DNA from: Acidobacteriota bacterium
GTDB lineage: Bacteria > Acidobacteriota > Terriglobia > 20CM-2-55-15
NCBI GenBank assembly: GCA_022821145.1
Contig: JAJEEE010000024.1
Location: 1 to 64,000, forward strand
Direction: 5' to 3'
DNA length: 64,000 nucleotides
The translations under genes were made by a program, and so were the position numbers. A model generated the notes under the pieces. It did not search any database. It was not told where the DNA came from and was given only the letters and a program-made list of their open reading frames with translations. Below, piece by piece: positions 1 to 9,100 of this stretch. The number at the start of each line of letters is the position of its first letter. Position 1 is the stretch's first letter.

Positions 1-4
1 ATCC

Positions 5-34
5 TTGACAGAAGGCCTTCGAGGGCGTCAAAAT
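5..34 (+). promoter_or_regulatory. Candidate sigma-70 promoter for the first DUF1592 operon
   Basis: A perfect TTGACA at 5-10 is followed, after 18 bases, by CAAAAT (29-34, 4 of 6 matches to TATAAT). It lies about 70 bases before the GTG start at 103. The -10 match is modest, so this is a motif-based inference. Confidence 0.35.
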
Positions 35-102
35 TCCGCGTTAAATAGCGTTCGAGTTCCGGACCGGCGCGTACGAGTGGGTCCGACGGACAGGAGGGTT
101 GT

Positions 103-2487
103 GTGACAACCATACGGGTGGTTGGTGTTGCAGCGATCGGAGTTTGCCTGGCGGGGGCCGTGACGGCGGCGCCCCGGCAGACGGATGTATCCGTCCACCG
201 GGCGGTGATGGACCAGTATTGCGTGGGTTGCCACAACGCCAACAGCGCGGTGGGCCAACGCACGGGGTTGTTTCTCGAAGAGTTGGACCTGTCCAACCTC
301 GGTGGTCATGCCGAGGAGGGCGAGGATATCGTTCGCAAGATCGCGGCGGGACTGATGCCGCCGTCCGGAGCGCGCCGTCCCGAAGGCGACGAGCTCCAGG
401 AACTCGTGCGGTGGATGGAGGACGAGCTCGACCGCGGCGGCGGCACGCACCTTCCCGCTCCGGGGCTGCATCGTCTCAACCGCGCGGAGTACTCCAACGC
501 GATCCGAGACCTTCTGGCTCTGGAGATCGACGCGGCCGACTTTCTCCCGTCCGACGACTCCAGCCACGGCTTCGACAACATGGCCGGCACGCTGACGATG
601 TCGCCGGCGCTGATGGAAGCCTACCTCTCGGCGGCGGGCAAGATCAGCCGCCTGGCGATCGGCACCGAGACGGCGCCGACGCTGGTGGTGTTCGACGCGC
701 CGCTCGACACCGCGCAGAACCGCCACGTGCAGGGTCTGCCGTTCGGAACGCGCGGCGGTCTGCTGATCGAGCACGAGTTCCCGGCCGACGGCGAGTACGT
801 GTTCACGATCAAGGGGATGACGGGCTATTTCACCCGCGTTCTGGGCAACGTGGCGGGAGAACAGCTCGAGATCACCATCGACGGGGAACGCGTCTACCTC
901 TTCGACTGGGACGAGGAGATCGCGCCGACCGAGGGCAACGGCGGCCGCAGCGCCGCCATTCCGATCAAGGCCGGTTTTCACCGGATCGGCGTGACGTTCC
1001 TGGCGACCAACGATCTGCCGGACACCGAGATCAACCGGCCGTTCGAGCGGACGATGAATTCGCCGGGCTTCATTCCGGGGTTCAACTTCTACCCGCACGT
1101 CGGTCAGGTGTTCCTGGAGGGTCCCTACACCGCGACCCCGGCGGTGGAAACGCGGAGCCGGGACAAGGTCTTCGTCTGCCGTCCCGAAACCAACAGCGAC
1201 GAAGCCGAGTGCGCGCAAGAGATTCTTTCGACCCTGATCCGGAGCGCGTTCCGCCGCCCGGCGACCGATGCCGACCTGCAGGTGACGATGCGCTTCTTCG
1301 AAATCGGCCGTGAAGAGGGCGGCCATTTCGATTCCGGCATCGAGGCGGCGCTCCAGCGCATTCTGGTCGACCCGGAGTTCATTTACCGGTCCGAGACCGA
1401 ACCGGCCGATCTGGCCGAAGGCGACCCCTACCGGATCAGCGACCTCGAACTCGCCTCGCGCATTTCGTTTTTCCTGTGGAGCAGCGTTCCCGACGACGAG
1501 CTGATCGACCTGGCCGCGGCCGGGCGCCTTTCCGATCCGGCGGTTCTCGAAAGCCAGGTACGCCGGATGATCGCGGATCCTCGAGCGGCGTCGCTGATCG
1601 AGAACTTCACCGGCCAGTGGCTCAACGTCCGGGGCATGGCGGCCAGTGAACCCGTCGTGGAGCTGTTCCCGGACTTCGACAGCCAGTTGCGCGACGCCTA
1701 CGCCCGGGAGATCGAGCTGTTCTTCGCGAGCATCGTCAACGAGGACCGCAGCATCCTGGACCTGTTGACCGCGGACTACACGTTCGTCAACGAGCGGCTT
1801 GCCCGGCAGTACGGCATTCCCGACCTCTACGGGTCGCGGTTCCGCCGCGTCGACCTGGGAGACGCGTTCGACATGCGGCGGGGCCTGTTGGGCAAGGGGG
1901 CGCTGCTGACCGTCACCTCGCAGGGCAACCGCACGTCGCCGGTCCAGCGGGGCAAGTGGTTCCTGGAGACGTTCCTGGGCGTCAGCCCCCCGGACCCGCC
2001 GCCGGGCGTGGAGACGGACCTGTCGCCGGAAGAGGGCAACAGCGCGCCGCAGACGCTCCGCCAGCGCCTGGAGGCCCACCGCGCCAATCCGCAGTGCGCC
2101 TCGTGCCACAACATCTTCGAGCCGATGGGCATGGCGCTGGAGAACTTCGACGCGGTGGGCACGTGGCGGACGCATGACGCCGGATCGCCGATCGATCCGA
2201 CGGGCGTCATTTCCGACGGCACGCGCCTGGAAGGCGTCCACAGCCTGCGCGACGTGCTGGTGGACAAGTCGGACCAGTTCGCCAGGGTGGTCATCGAGAA
2301 GCTGCTCACCTACGCGCTCGGACGCGGCGTCGAATACCCCGACATGCCGGCGGTTCGCGCAATCGCCCGCGGCGCCGAAGATGGCAATTATCGTTTTTCT
2401 TCGATCTTGATGGGTATCATCCAGAGCCCGGCGTTCCAGATGAACATGGCCGCCGGCGAGGATGCGCTCCAACAGGCGGCACGTTAA
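103..2487 (+). CDS. DUF1592-type exported diheme-cytochrome-like protein, module copy 1
   Basis: This 794-residue exported protein has the planctomycete/acidobacterial PSCyt-like architecture: N-terminal cytochrome region, DUF1587, a central beta-rich insert, DUF1595, DUF1592, DUF1588 and DUF1585. Two CxxCH heme motifs are visible, C40-x-x-C43-H44 and C665-x-x-C668-H669. Residues 1-23 look like a signal peptide. GTG at 103 was chosen because a good ribosome site (caggaggg) sits just upstream. The gene for its usual partner, a DUF1552 protein, starts 18 bases downstream behind its own AGGAGG. Known: the family is widespread in Planctomycetes and Acidobacteria and of unknown function. Inferred: a periplasmic electron-transfer or redox role. 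Confidence 0.9.
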   Translation: MTTIRVVGVAAIGVCLAGAVTAAPRQTDVSVHRAVMDQYCVGCHNANSAVGQRTGLFLEELDLSNLGGHAEEGEDIVRKIAAGLMPPSGARRPEGDELQELVRWMEDELDRGGGTHLPAPGLHRLNRAEYSNAIRDLLALEIDAADFLPSDDSSHGFDNMAGTLTMSPALMEAYLSAAGKISRLAIGTETAPTLVVFDAPLDTAQNRHVQGLPFGTRGGLLIEHEFPADGEYVFTIKGMTGYFTRVLGNVAGEQLEITIDGERVYLFDWDEEIAPTEGNGGRSAAIPIKAGFHRIGVTFLATNDLPDTEINRPFERTMNSPGFIPGFNFYPHVGQVFLEGPYTATPAVETRSRDKVFVCRPETNSDEAECAQEILSTLIRSAFRRPATDADLQVTMRFFEIGREEGGHFDSGIEAALQRILVDPEFIYRSETEPADLAEGDPYRISDLELASRISFFLWSSVPDDELIDLAAAGRLSDPAVLESQVRRMIADPRAASLIENFTGQWLNVRGMAASEPVVELFPDFDSQLRDAYAREIELFFASIVNEDRSILDLLTADYTFVNERLARQYGIPDLYGSRFRRVDLGDAFDMRRGLLGKGALLTVTSQGNRTSPVQRGKWFLETFLGVSPPDPPPGVETDLSPEEGNSAPQTLRQRLEAHRANPQCASCHNIFEPMGMALENFDAVGTWRTHDAGSPIDPTGVISDGTRLEGVHSLRDVLVDKSDQFARVVIEKLLTYALGRGVEYPDMPAVRAIARGAEDGNYRFSSILMGIIQSPAFQMNMAAGEDALQQAAR

Positions 2488-2505
2488 GGAGGAGAAGGTC
2501 ACACC

Positions 2506-3855
2506 ATGTTCATCACCAAGAAGCACATTTCACGCCGGACGGTTCTGAAGGGCGCGGGCGCGGCTCTGGCGCTGCCGCTGCTGGACGCGATGGTGCCGGC
2601 GGCGACCGCGCAGGCGCAGACGGCGGCGGCGCCGGTGCCGCGGTTCTTCGGCGGTTTCGTGTGCCATGGCGCGGCCCCGGGTTACTGGGAGCCCGAAGCG
2701 CCGGGCGCGCTGCCCGACGAGTTGCCGTTCATCTGGAAACCCCTGGAACCCTACAAGGACCAGACGACGATCATAACGGGCCTGCACGCCACCTCGTCGG
2801 AACCGCCCCCGGGCGAGACCGGCGCCGACCACTGGGTGGCGGCGGCGTTCCTGTGCGCCGAGAAGCCGAAGAAGACGGCGGGCGCCGACGTGCGCGCCGG
2901 GCACACGATCGACCAGATCATCGCCGAGAAATACGGCCGGGAAACCCTGCTGCCCTCGATCGAGATGAACGTGGAAGACCCGGGCTCGGGCTCCAGCAAC
3001 TGCGGCGAGGGTTACAGTTGCGTCTACACGAACACGATCGCCTGGGCGTCTCCGACCACGCCGCTGCCGATGGAGCTGAACCCGCAGGTGGTGTTCGAGC
3101 GCATGTTCGGCAACGGCAGCACGCCCGAGGAGCGCGCCGCGCGGCGGGAACGCAACCGCAGCATCCTGGATTCGCTCACGCCGAAGATTTCCGGCCTGGG
3201 CGGCGACCTGAGCGTGCCGGACCGGGCGCGTCTGGACGACTTCACCGACAACGTCCGCGAGATCGAGCGGCGCCTGGAGATCGCGGCCAACGCGTCGGCG
3301 GCCGCGCCGGAGAACCTGGACGTGCCGCCGGGCATCCCGCAGTCCTTCGACGAGCACATCAAGCTGCAGTTCGACCTGCTGGCCCTGGCCTTCCAGGCCG
3401 ACATCACGCGCGTCGGCACGCTGCTGTTCGCCCGTGACCTGACCGGCCGGCGGTACCCGGAGAGCGACGCGCCCACGCTGGGCTTCCACGGCGGCTCGCA
3501 CCACGGCGAGGACCCTGCCCGGATCGACCAGTTCTCCAAGATCAACCAGTACCACGTGGCGATGCTGGCGCACTTCGTCGACAAGCTGCACAACACCGCC
3601 GACGGCGACGGGACGCTGCTGGATCATTCGCTGGTCCTGTACGGCAGCAACATGGGGAACCCGAACCAGCACCTCCACTACGACGCGCCGCACGTGCTCG
3701 TCGGAGGGCTGAACGGCCGCATGCCCGGAGGGCGCCATCTGACGTATCCGAGCAGGACGATCTCGACGGGCAACCTGTTGCTGAGCATCCTGGACAAGTA
3801 CGACATCCACCGGGACAGTTTCGGCGACAGCAACGGGCGGCTCGAGGAGCTGTAA
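2506..3855 (+). CDS. DUF1552 (HXXSHH) family Tat-exported protein, module copy 1
   Basis: This 449-residue protein opens with a Tat-type leader (SRRTVLKG at about residues 9-16, then an Ala/Leu-rich stretch ending near AQAQ). It carries the motif that names the family, H328-G-G-S-H-H333. Other family landmarks visible are a QPLPMELNP-like segment in the middle and an LYGSNMGNPN segment near residue 380. The function is unknown; resemblance to DUF1501 and alkaline-phosphatase-like proteins is only suggestive. An AGGAGG lies upstream of the ATG, and the gene is the second cistron after the DUF1592 gene. Tat export suggests it folds, perhaps with a cofactor, before crossing the membrane. Confidence 0.9.
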   Translation: MFITKKHISRRTVLKGAGAALALPLLDAMVPAATAQAQTAAAPVPRFFGGFVCHGAAPGYWEPEAPGALPDELPFIWKPLEPYKDQTTIITGLHATSSEPPPGETGADHWVAAAFLCAEKPKKTAGADVRAGHTIDQIIAEKYGRETLLPSIEMNVEDPGSGSSNCGEGYSCVYTNTIAWASPTTPLPMELNPQVVFERMFGNGSTPEERAARRERNRSILDSLTPKISGLGGDLSVPDRARLDDFTDNVREIERRLEIAANASAAAPENLDVPPGIPQSFDEHIKLQFDLLALAFQADITRVGTLLFARDLTGRRYPESDAPTLGFHGGSHHGEDPARIDQFSKINQYHVAMLAHFVDKLHNTADGDGTLLDHSLVLYGSNMGNPNQHLHYDAPHVLVGGLNGRMPGGRHLTYPSRTISTGNLLLSILDKYDIHRDSFGDSNGRLEEL

Positions 3856-3902
3856 GCGTCAGGCTGCGGGAACAGACAACCAGGGTACTGGAGGGAAGCA
3901 CG

Positions 3903-5888
3903 ATGAGGGCGAAACTCATTCCTGTACTGGCCGCATGCGCCGTTCTGGCAGTCGGCGCGCTCCCGGCCATGGCGCAGTCCGAGGTCGCCGACGCGGCCAT
4001 GCGCGGAGACGTGGATGCGGTCCGGCGGCTCCTGGACGCGTCGGCCGACGTCAACGGCCGCCCGGCCGACGTCAACGCCCGCCAGGGCGACGGTGCGACG
4101 GCCCTGCACTGGGCGGCCTACGGCGGGGACGTCGAGTTGGCGCGGCTGTTGATCGACGCCGGCGCCGACCCCGCGGCGGCGAACCGCAACGGGTCCACGC
4201 CGCTGTGGCTGGCGGCGACCAACGGCGACACCGCGATGATCCAGACGCTCCTGGACGCGGGCGCCGACCCGAACGAATCGCTGCCGCTGGGGCGCACGCC
4301 GCTCATGCTCGCCGCGCGGACGGGAAACCCGGACGCGGTGGCCGTGCTCCTCGACCACGGGGCCGACGTCAACGCGCGTGAGACCGCGCGTGGGACGACC
4401 CCGTTGATGTGGGCCGCCGACCAGGGCCACGCCGACATCGCGAGCCTTCTGATCGCCCGCGGCGCAGACGTCGGGGCGCGCTCGGACCCGGCCGCCCGCA
4501 ACGCCCGCAACAACATTGGCAAGGAAAACGACCCCCGCGGCGCGGTCCGGCGCCAGGTGGAGGCGATCCTCGACGCCCAGGAGTCTCCGGATCTGGACAC
4601 GCTGCTGCGGCCCGTGTCCGGCTTGCCCGGGCAGCTCGAACGCGAGGCGGCCGAGCGCGAGGCCACCGATGCGGAAGACGCCGGCGAGCCGGAAGACGCC
4701 GCCACCGAGCCCCAAACGGGGGAGACCCCCCCCGTGGAATTCGACGAGGCCGCCCCGGAGGCGGACGGGCCACCGACGGGCGACGCGGACCAGGCGGACG
4801 GTCAACGGGAGGCCCAACCGGGCGACGCCGACTTCCAGGGATTCGACCGGCCCGACCGGGGCGCCCGGGAAGACGGCGGTGAGTTCACGCCGTTGGTCTA
4901 CGCCGTCCGGGCCAACGCGATGGACGTTGTCGACGTGCTCCTGGAAGCCGGGGCGGACGTCAACCAGGTGACCGGCTACGGCTGGAGCCCGTTGCTGGCC
5001 GCCACGCACAACCGGAACTACCAGCTCGCCGCGCACCTGATCGAGAACGGCGCCGACGTCAACATCGCCCACAACGGCGGCTGGACGCCATTGTACCTGG
5101 CCACCGACAACCGCAACGCGGAGGACGGCGACTACCCGATCCGTCAGCCGGACATGGACCACATGGAGTTCATCACGCTGCTGCTGGAGTCCGGCGCCGA
5201 CGTCAATGCCCGGATGACCGACAGCACGGAGACCCGAACGGTCTTCACGAACCAGTGGCTGAGCGAGGAAGGCGCGACCGCGTTCTTCCGCGCCTCACAA
5301 TCCGGCGACGTCGACCTGATGCGGCTCCTGCTCGAGTACGGGGCCGACCCGCACATCAACACGGTGCTGAACGTGACGCCGCTGCAGGTGGCGGCCGGCA
5401 TCGGGTGGGTCGAGGGCGTCACGACGGAGCGTTCGACCGAGGAGACGATCGAGGCGGTCCGCCTGCTGCTGGACCTGGGCATCGACCCCAACATCCAGGC
5501 CGAGACCGGCCGCGTGGCCCTGCACGGCGCCGGTCACAAGGGCGCGACCGAGGTGGCGCGGATTCTGGTGGCCGCCGGCGCCCGCCTGGACATCCGGGAC
5601 TACGGCAACACCGACAACCGCGGCAGCCCGGAGATGGCCGCCCATACCTGGCTGCCGGTGGATTACGCCGACGGCCTGGTTCGGGTCGGCGTGCAGTCGG
5701 CCATCGCCCATCCGGAAACCGGGCGCGTCCTGCGCGAGCTGATGGAGCAGGCCGGCCTGGAGACACCCCCGATGAACCGCACCCTGGACTCGGTCTGCAT
5801 CACCGAGGCCTGCGACCTGTTCCCGGTCACGATCTTCGGCGAGAATTACGCCGAGGAGCGGCTGCGCAACCAGCCGGAGCAGCCATAG
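3903..5888 (+). CDS. Exported ankyrin-repeat protein with an acidic linker, module copy 1
   Basis: The 661-residue product has a signal peptide (residues 1-25, ending AMAQ). It then has about five ankyrin repeats (residues 28-195), a long Asp/Glu/Pro/Gly-rich linker (about 235-320), and a second block of at least five repeats (320-590). Repeat hallmarks such as TPLMLAARTG, LLDAGADPN and ALHWAAYGG are plain. The C-terminus contains two Cys in VCITEACD. GGAGG lies upstream of the ATG. It is the third gene after the DUF1592/DUF1552 pair, an order repeated twice more in the window. Ankyrin repeats bind proteins, so a periplasmic scaffold for its neighbours is a reasonable inference. Confidence 0.9.
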   Translation: MRAKLIPVLAACAVLAVGALPAMAQSEVADAAMRGDVDAVRRLLDASADVNGRPADVNARQGDGATALHWAAYGGDVELARLLIDAGADPAAANRNGSTPLWLAATNGDTAMIQTLLDAGADPNESLPLGRTPLMLAARTGNPDAVAVLLDHGADVNARETARGTTPLMWAADQGHADIASLLIARGADVGARSDPAARNARNNIGKENDPRGAVRRQVEAILDAQESPDLDTLLRPVSGLPGQLEREAAEREATDAEDAGEPEDAATEPQTGETPPVEFDEAAPEADGPPTGDADQADGQREAQPGDADFQGFDRPDRGAREDGGEFTPLVYAVRANAMDVVDVLLEAGADVNQVTGYGWSPLLAATHNRNYQLAAHLIENGADVNIAHNGGWTPLYLATDNRNAEDGDYPIRQPDMDHMEFITLLLESGADVNARMTDSTETRTVFTNQWLSEEGATAFFRASQSGDVDLMRLLLEYGADPHINTVLNVTPLQVAAGIGWVEGVTTERSTEETIEAVRLLLDLGIDPNIQAETGRVALHGAGHKGATEVARILVAAGARLDIRDYGNTDNRGSPEMAAHTWLPVDYADGLVRVGVQSAIAHPETGRVLRELMEQAGLETPPMNRTLDSVCITEACDLFPVTIFGENYAEERLRNQPEQP

Positions 5889-5893
5889 GCTCC

Positions 5894-5925
5894 GGGGAGC
5901 CGGCTCGAAGGCGGGTCGGCTCCCC
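5894..5925 (+). terminator. Strong hairpin after the first ankyrin gene
   Basis: A perfect 9-bp stem (GGGGAGCCG at 5894-5902 pairing with CGGCTCCCC at 5917-5925) with a 14-base loop starts five bases after the stop codon. No T-run follows, so it may stabilise the mRNA 3' end or act with Rho rather than terminate on its own. Confidence 0.45.
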
Positions 5926-5966
5926 AACATCGCAAACACGAATTTCCGCGTGACTCGCTAAACTGT

Positions 5967-5995
5967 TTGACAGTTCGGCGTGAATGGGGTATTCC
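5967..5995 (+). promoter_or_regulatory. Candidate promoter for the TonB-dependent receptor gene
   Basis: A perfect TTGACA (5967-5972), a 17-base spacer and TATTCC (5990-5995) lie in the 223-base gap before the receptor gene, leaving a leader of roughly 110 bases. The -10 half is weak. Confidence 0.4.
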
Positions 5996-6111
5996 ACGCC
6001 TATCGAGTAAGCGCCAGTGCCATGGCGCGTCATGTCGGCGCGCGATGGTGTTCGGTGGGTGTGTCGCGGAACCAGTTGCGCACAGGTTCTGCGGCGGGAG
6101 GGTTTTCAATT

Positions 6112-9100
6112 ATGCAACGCTCCATCGGAATCGCATTGCTGATCGCCGGCGTCGGACTCGCCATGCCGCTCGCGGCCCAGGTCGGCACCAGTTCGGTCAA
6201 CGGTGTCGTGGAGGACGCCACCGAAGCCCGGATTCCCGGGGTCGAGGTGATGGCCACCAACGTCGCGACCGGAATCGAGACGGTGGTCCTGACCAACGAA
6301 GCGGGGGCGTACAACATACCGAACCTGCAGGCGGGGGGCTATACGGTTCGGGCCGAGCTGCCCGGCTTCCAGACGCAGATCTTCGAGAATGTCACTCTGG
6401 TGGGCAACGACACGCAGCAGTTCAACTTCACGCTGGAAGTGGCTGCCGTCGCAACCGCTGTCGAGGTGACGCTCGACGCCGAGGAGTTGCTCACGCAGAC
6501 CGGCGCGACCGTGGGCGACGTCCTCCCCGACTACTCGCTCCGCGCCCTGCCGCTGGTGGGCAACGACGTTCTGGACCTGGTCAACGTCCTGGGCGGCGTG
6601 TCGCTGTCCGGCAACGAGGGCAACGTCGGGTTCGGGGACGCCCAGGAGGCCGGCGGCAGCCGGTTCACGACCCTCGCGGGCGTCAGCGCGAGCTACGTCA
6701 ACACGACGCTGAACGGCATCAGCGTGACGGACGACTACTACTCGGGCGTCGGCGAGCCGGATAACACGTCGGGCATCCTTTCGGTGACCCGCATCAACCC
6801 CGAGCTGGTGCAGGAGGTCCGCCTGATCCTGACGCCGGTGGACGCCGCGCTCGGCCGCGGGAACGGGCAGGTCCAGTTGACGACGCGTTCCGGAACCAAC
6901 GAGTTCCGCGGGACGGCGCGCTGGGACGTCCGGAACCCGGCCCTCGACGCCCGGAGCTGGAACGAGAACCGGCTCGGGACCGAGCAGGACTGGTTCAACC
7001 AGAACCAGTACACGATCGCCTACGGCGGACCGATCGTCCGGAACCGGACGTTCTTCTTCGCGCTGTGGGACCAGAACACGTACCGGCAGCGCTTCAACGT
7101 CAACAACACGGTCCTGACGCCATGCGCGCGCAACGGCGTCTACCGTTACTACCCGAATTGGGCCAACGGCAACGTCACGCAGCCCGAGCCGGCCCTGACC
7201 GGGGCGCCGAACCTGGCGCGCCCGACGGTCGACCGCCAGGGGAACGCGGTGGCGCCGGCGGCCAACCCGGACGGTTCGCCCTACACCAATTCGTTGCAGT
7301 ATTTCAGCGTCTTCGGTCCAATCGACGTCGCCAACATGCCGTCGTCGGTGGCCGCGGACTGCTCGAACATTCCCCTGATGAACGGCAGCCTGGCGGGCGC
7401 GTCGAGTCCGGAGATGGCGTGGGACCCGAACCGCTGGAACTTCGACCCGACCGGTTTCGTCTCGCGTGTGTTCAACGAGATGCCGCAGCCGAACAACTGG
7501 GATATCGGCGACGGCCTGAACACGGCCGGCTACCGCTACATCCAGCGGCGGTCCGGCGTCGACGGCGGCGGGTTCTTCGGCTCGGTCGGCACGACCAGTG
7601 ACCGGGCGAACCGGAAGCAGATCAACATCAAGATCGACCACCAGTTCACGCAGGACCACAAGCTGGCGGTGCAGTGGAACTACGAGCGCGACACCTCGCA
7701 GGGGGCGAGCCCCGACTATGACCAGGGTTTCTGGGGATCGGTCGAACGTCGGCCGCAGGTCTTTTCGGCCAACCTGAACTCGACACTTTCGCCGACGATG
7801 GTCAACGAGTTCATCTTCGGTCTGCGCGCCACGGATAACGTCAACCTGTGGGGCATCGACACCGACCAGTACGGAGACGCGGCCAGGAACTTCTTCCCGA
7901 CCATCAACGGCATTCCCGTGGTCACGAGCCTGTCGATCATCGGCAGCCCCATGATGGACGCCGGCGACGCCACCAACGGAAACAAGACGCGGCAACTCGT
8001 CTTCAGCGACAAGCTGAGCTGGACCATGGGGGCGCATTCGTTCCGGTTCGGCGGCGAGATCCGCAAGGTGCGCGCCGAGGCTTTCGAGAACCGCGACATC
8101 ATCCCGATCATGTCGGCGGGCGCCGGACAGGTGCCCGTGTGGTCGCAGACCTGCAACTGCGACTTCGAGGACCTGATCGACAGCCGTCCCGAGTACGGCG
8201 CCGGCGACGGGAACCACTTCCAGAGCGCCAACGTGGGTTTGCTCGAGAACCTTCTGCTGCTCCAGTCCGGTTCGGTCGGCGGCGTCGTGCAGCATTACTT
8301 CGTCCAGGACGTCAACGACCTGGACACGTTCCAGAGCTTTTCGACCGACGCCGACAAGCTTCGGGACTGGCGCCGGAACGAGGCGGCCTGGTACGTCCAG
8401 GACGACTGGAAGGTCACGCGCGACGTGACGCTGAATATCGGCGTGCGTTGGGAGTACTACGGCCCGCCGTGGGAGAACGGCGGGCTGATGCCCTCCTCGC
8501 TCGGATCGAACCTGAACGGCGTGTTCGGGATCTCGGGCGACAACTGGGACGACGCCTGGTGGCAGTCCGATCCCAACCCGATGCGGAACTACCCGAGCGT
8601 GCCGACCTCGATGGAATTCATCGGGAAGAACTCGCCCAACCCGGGCCGGTCCATCTACGGCCGCGACACCAACAACTACGGGCCGGTCTTCGGCTTCGCA
8701 TGGAACGTTCCGTGGTTCGGACAGGGCCAGACCGTCGTCCGCGGCGGCTACTCGGTGACGTTCCAGGGCGGCGGCAACCTCGGGGCCCTGGACGGGACGG
8801 CGGGCGCGGTTCCCGGCGCGGTCTACGACGCCGAGTTGGACGCCGCGACGAACACCTTCATCCGGCTGGCCGACTTCGGCTCGAGCGCCGGCAGCCTGTC
8901 CACGCCGGGCACGTTCGAATTCCGCGACTATCCGCATACGTCGGTCGTCCCGCTTCCGGAGGATACGCGGACGCCGGGCGTCGCTCTCCGGCCGATGAAC
9001 CCGTCGCCGGAGCGCCACGGCGTGACGATCTTCGGTCCGATCGAGTTCTACGACGACGTGTACCTGTCGCCCTACGTGCAGAACTTCAACCTCACCGTGA

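Noticed and set aside
28-2526. Long minus-strand open frame opposite the first DUF1592 gene
   Set aside because: Arg/Val/Gly-rich shadow produced by high GC and codon bias; no domain sense, while the plus strand has clear family motifs.
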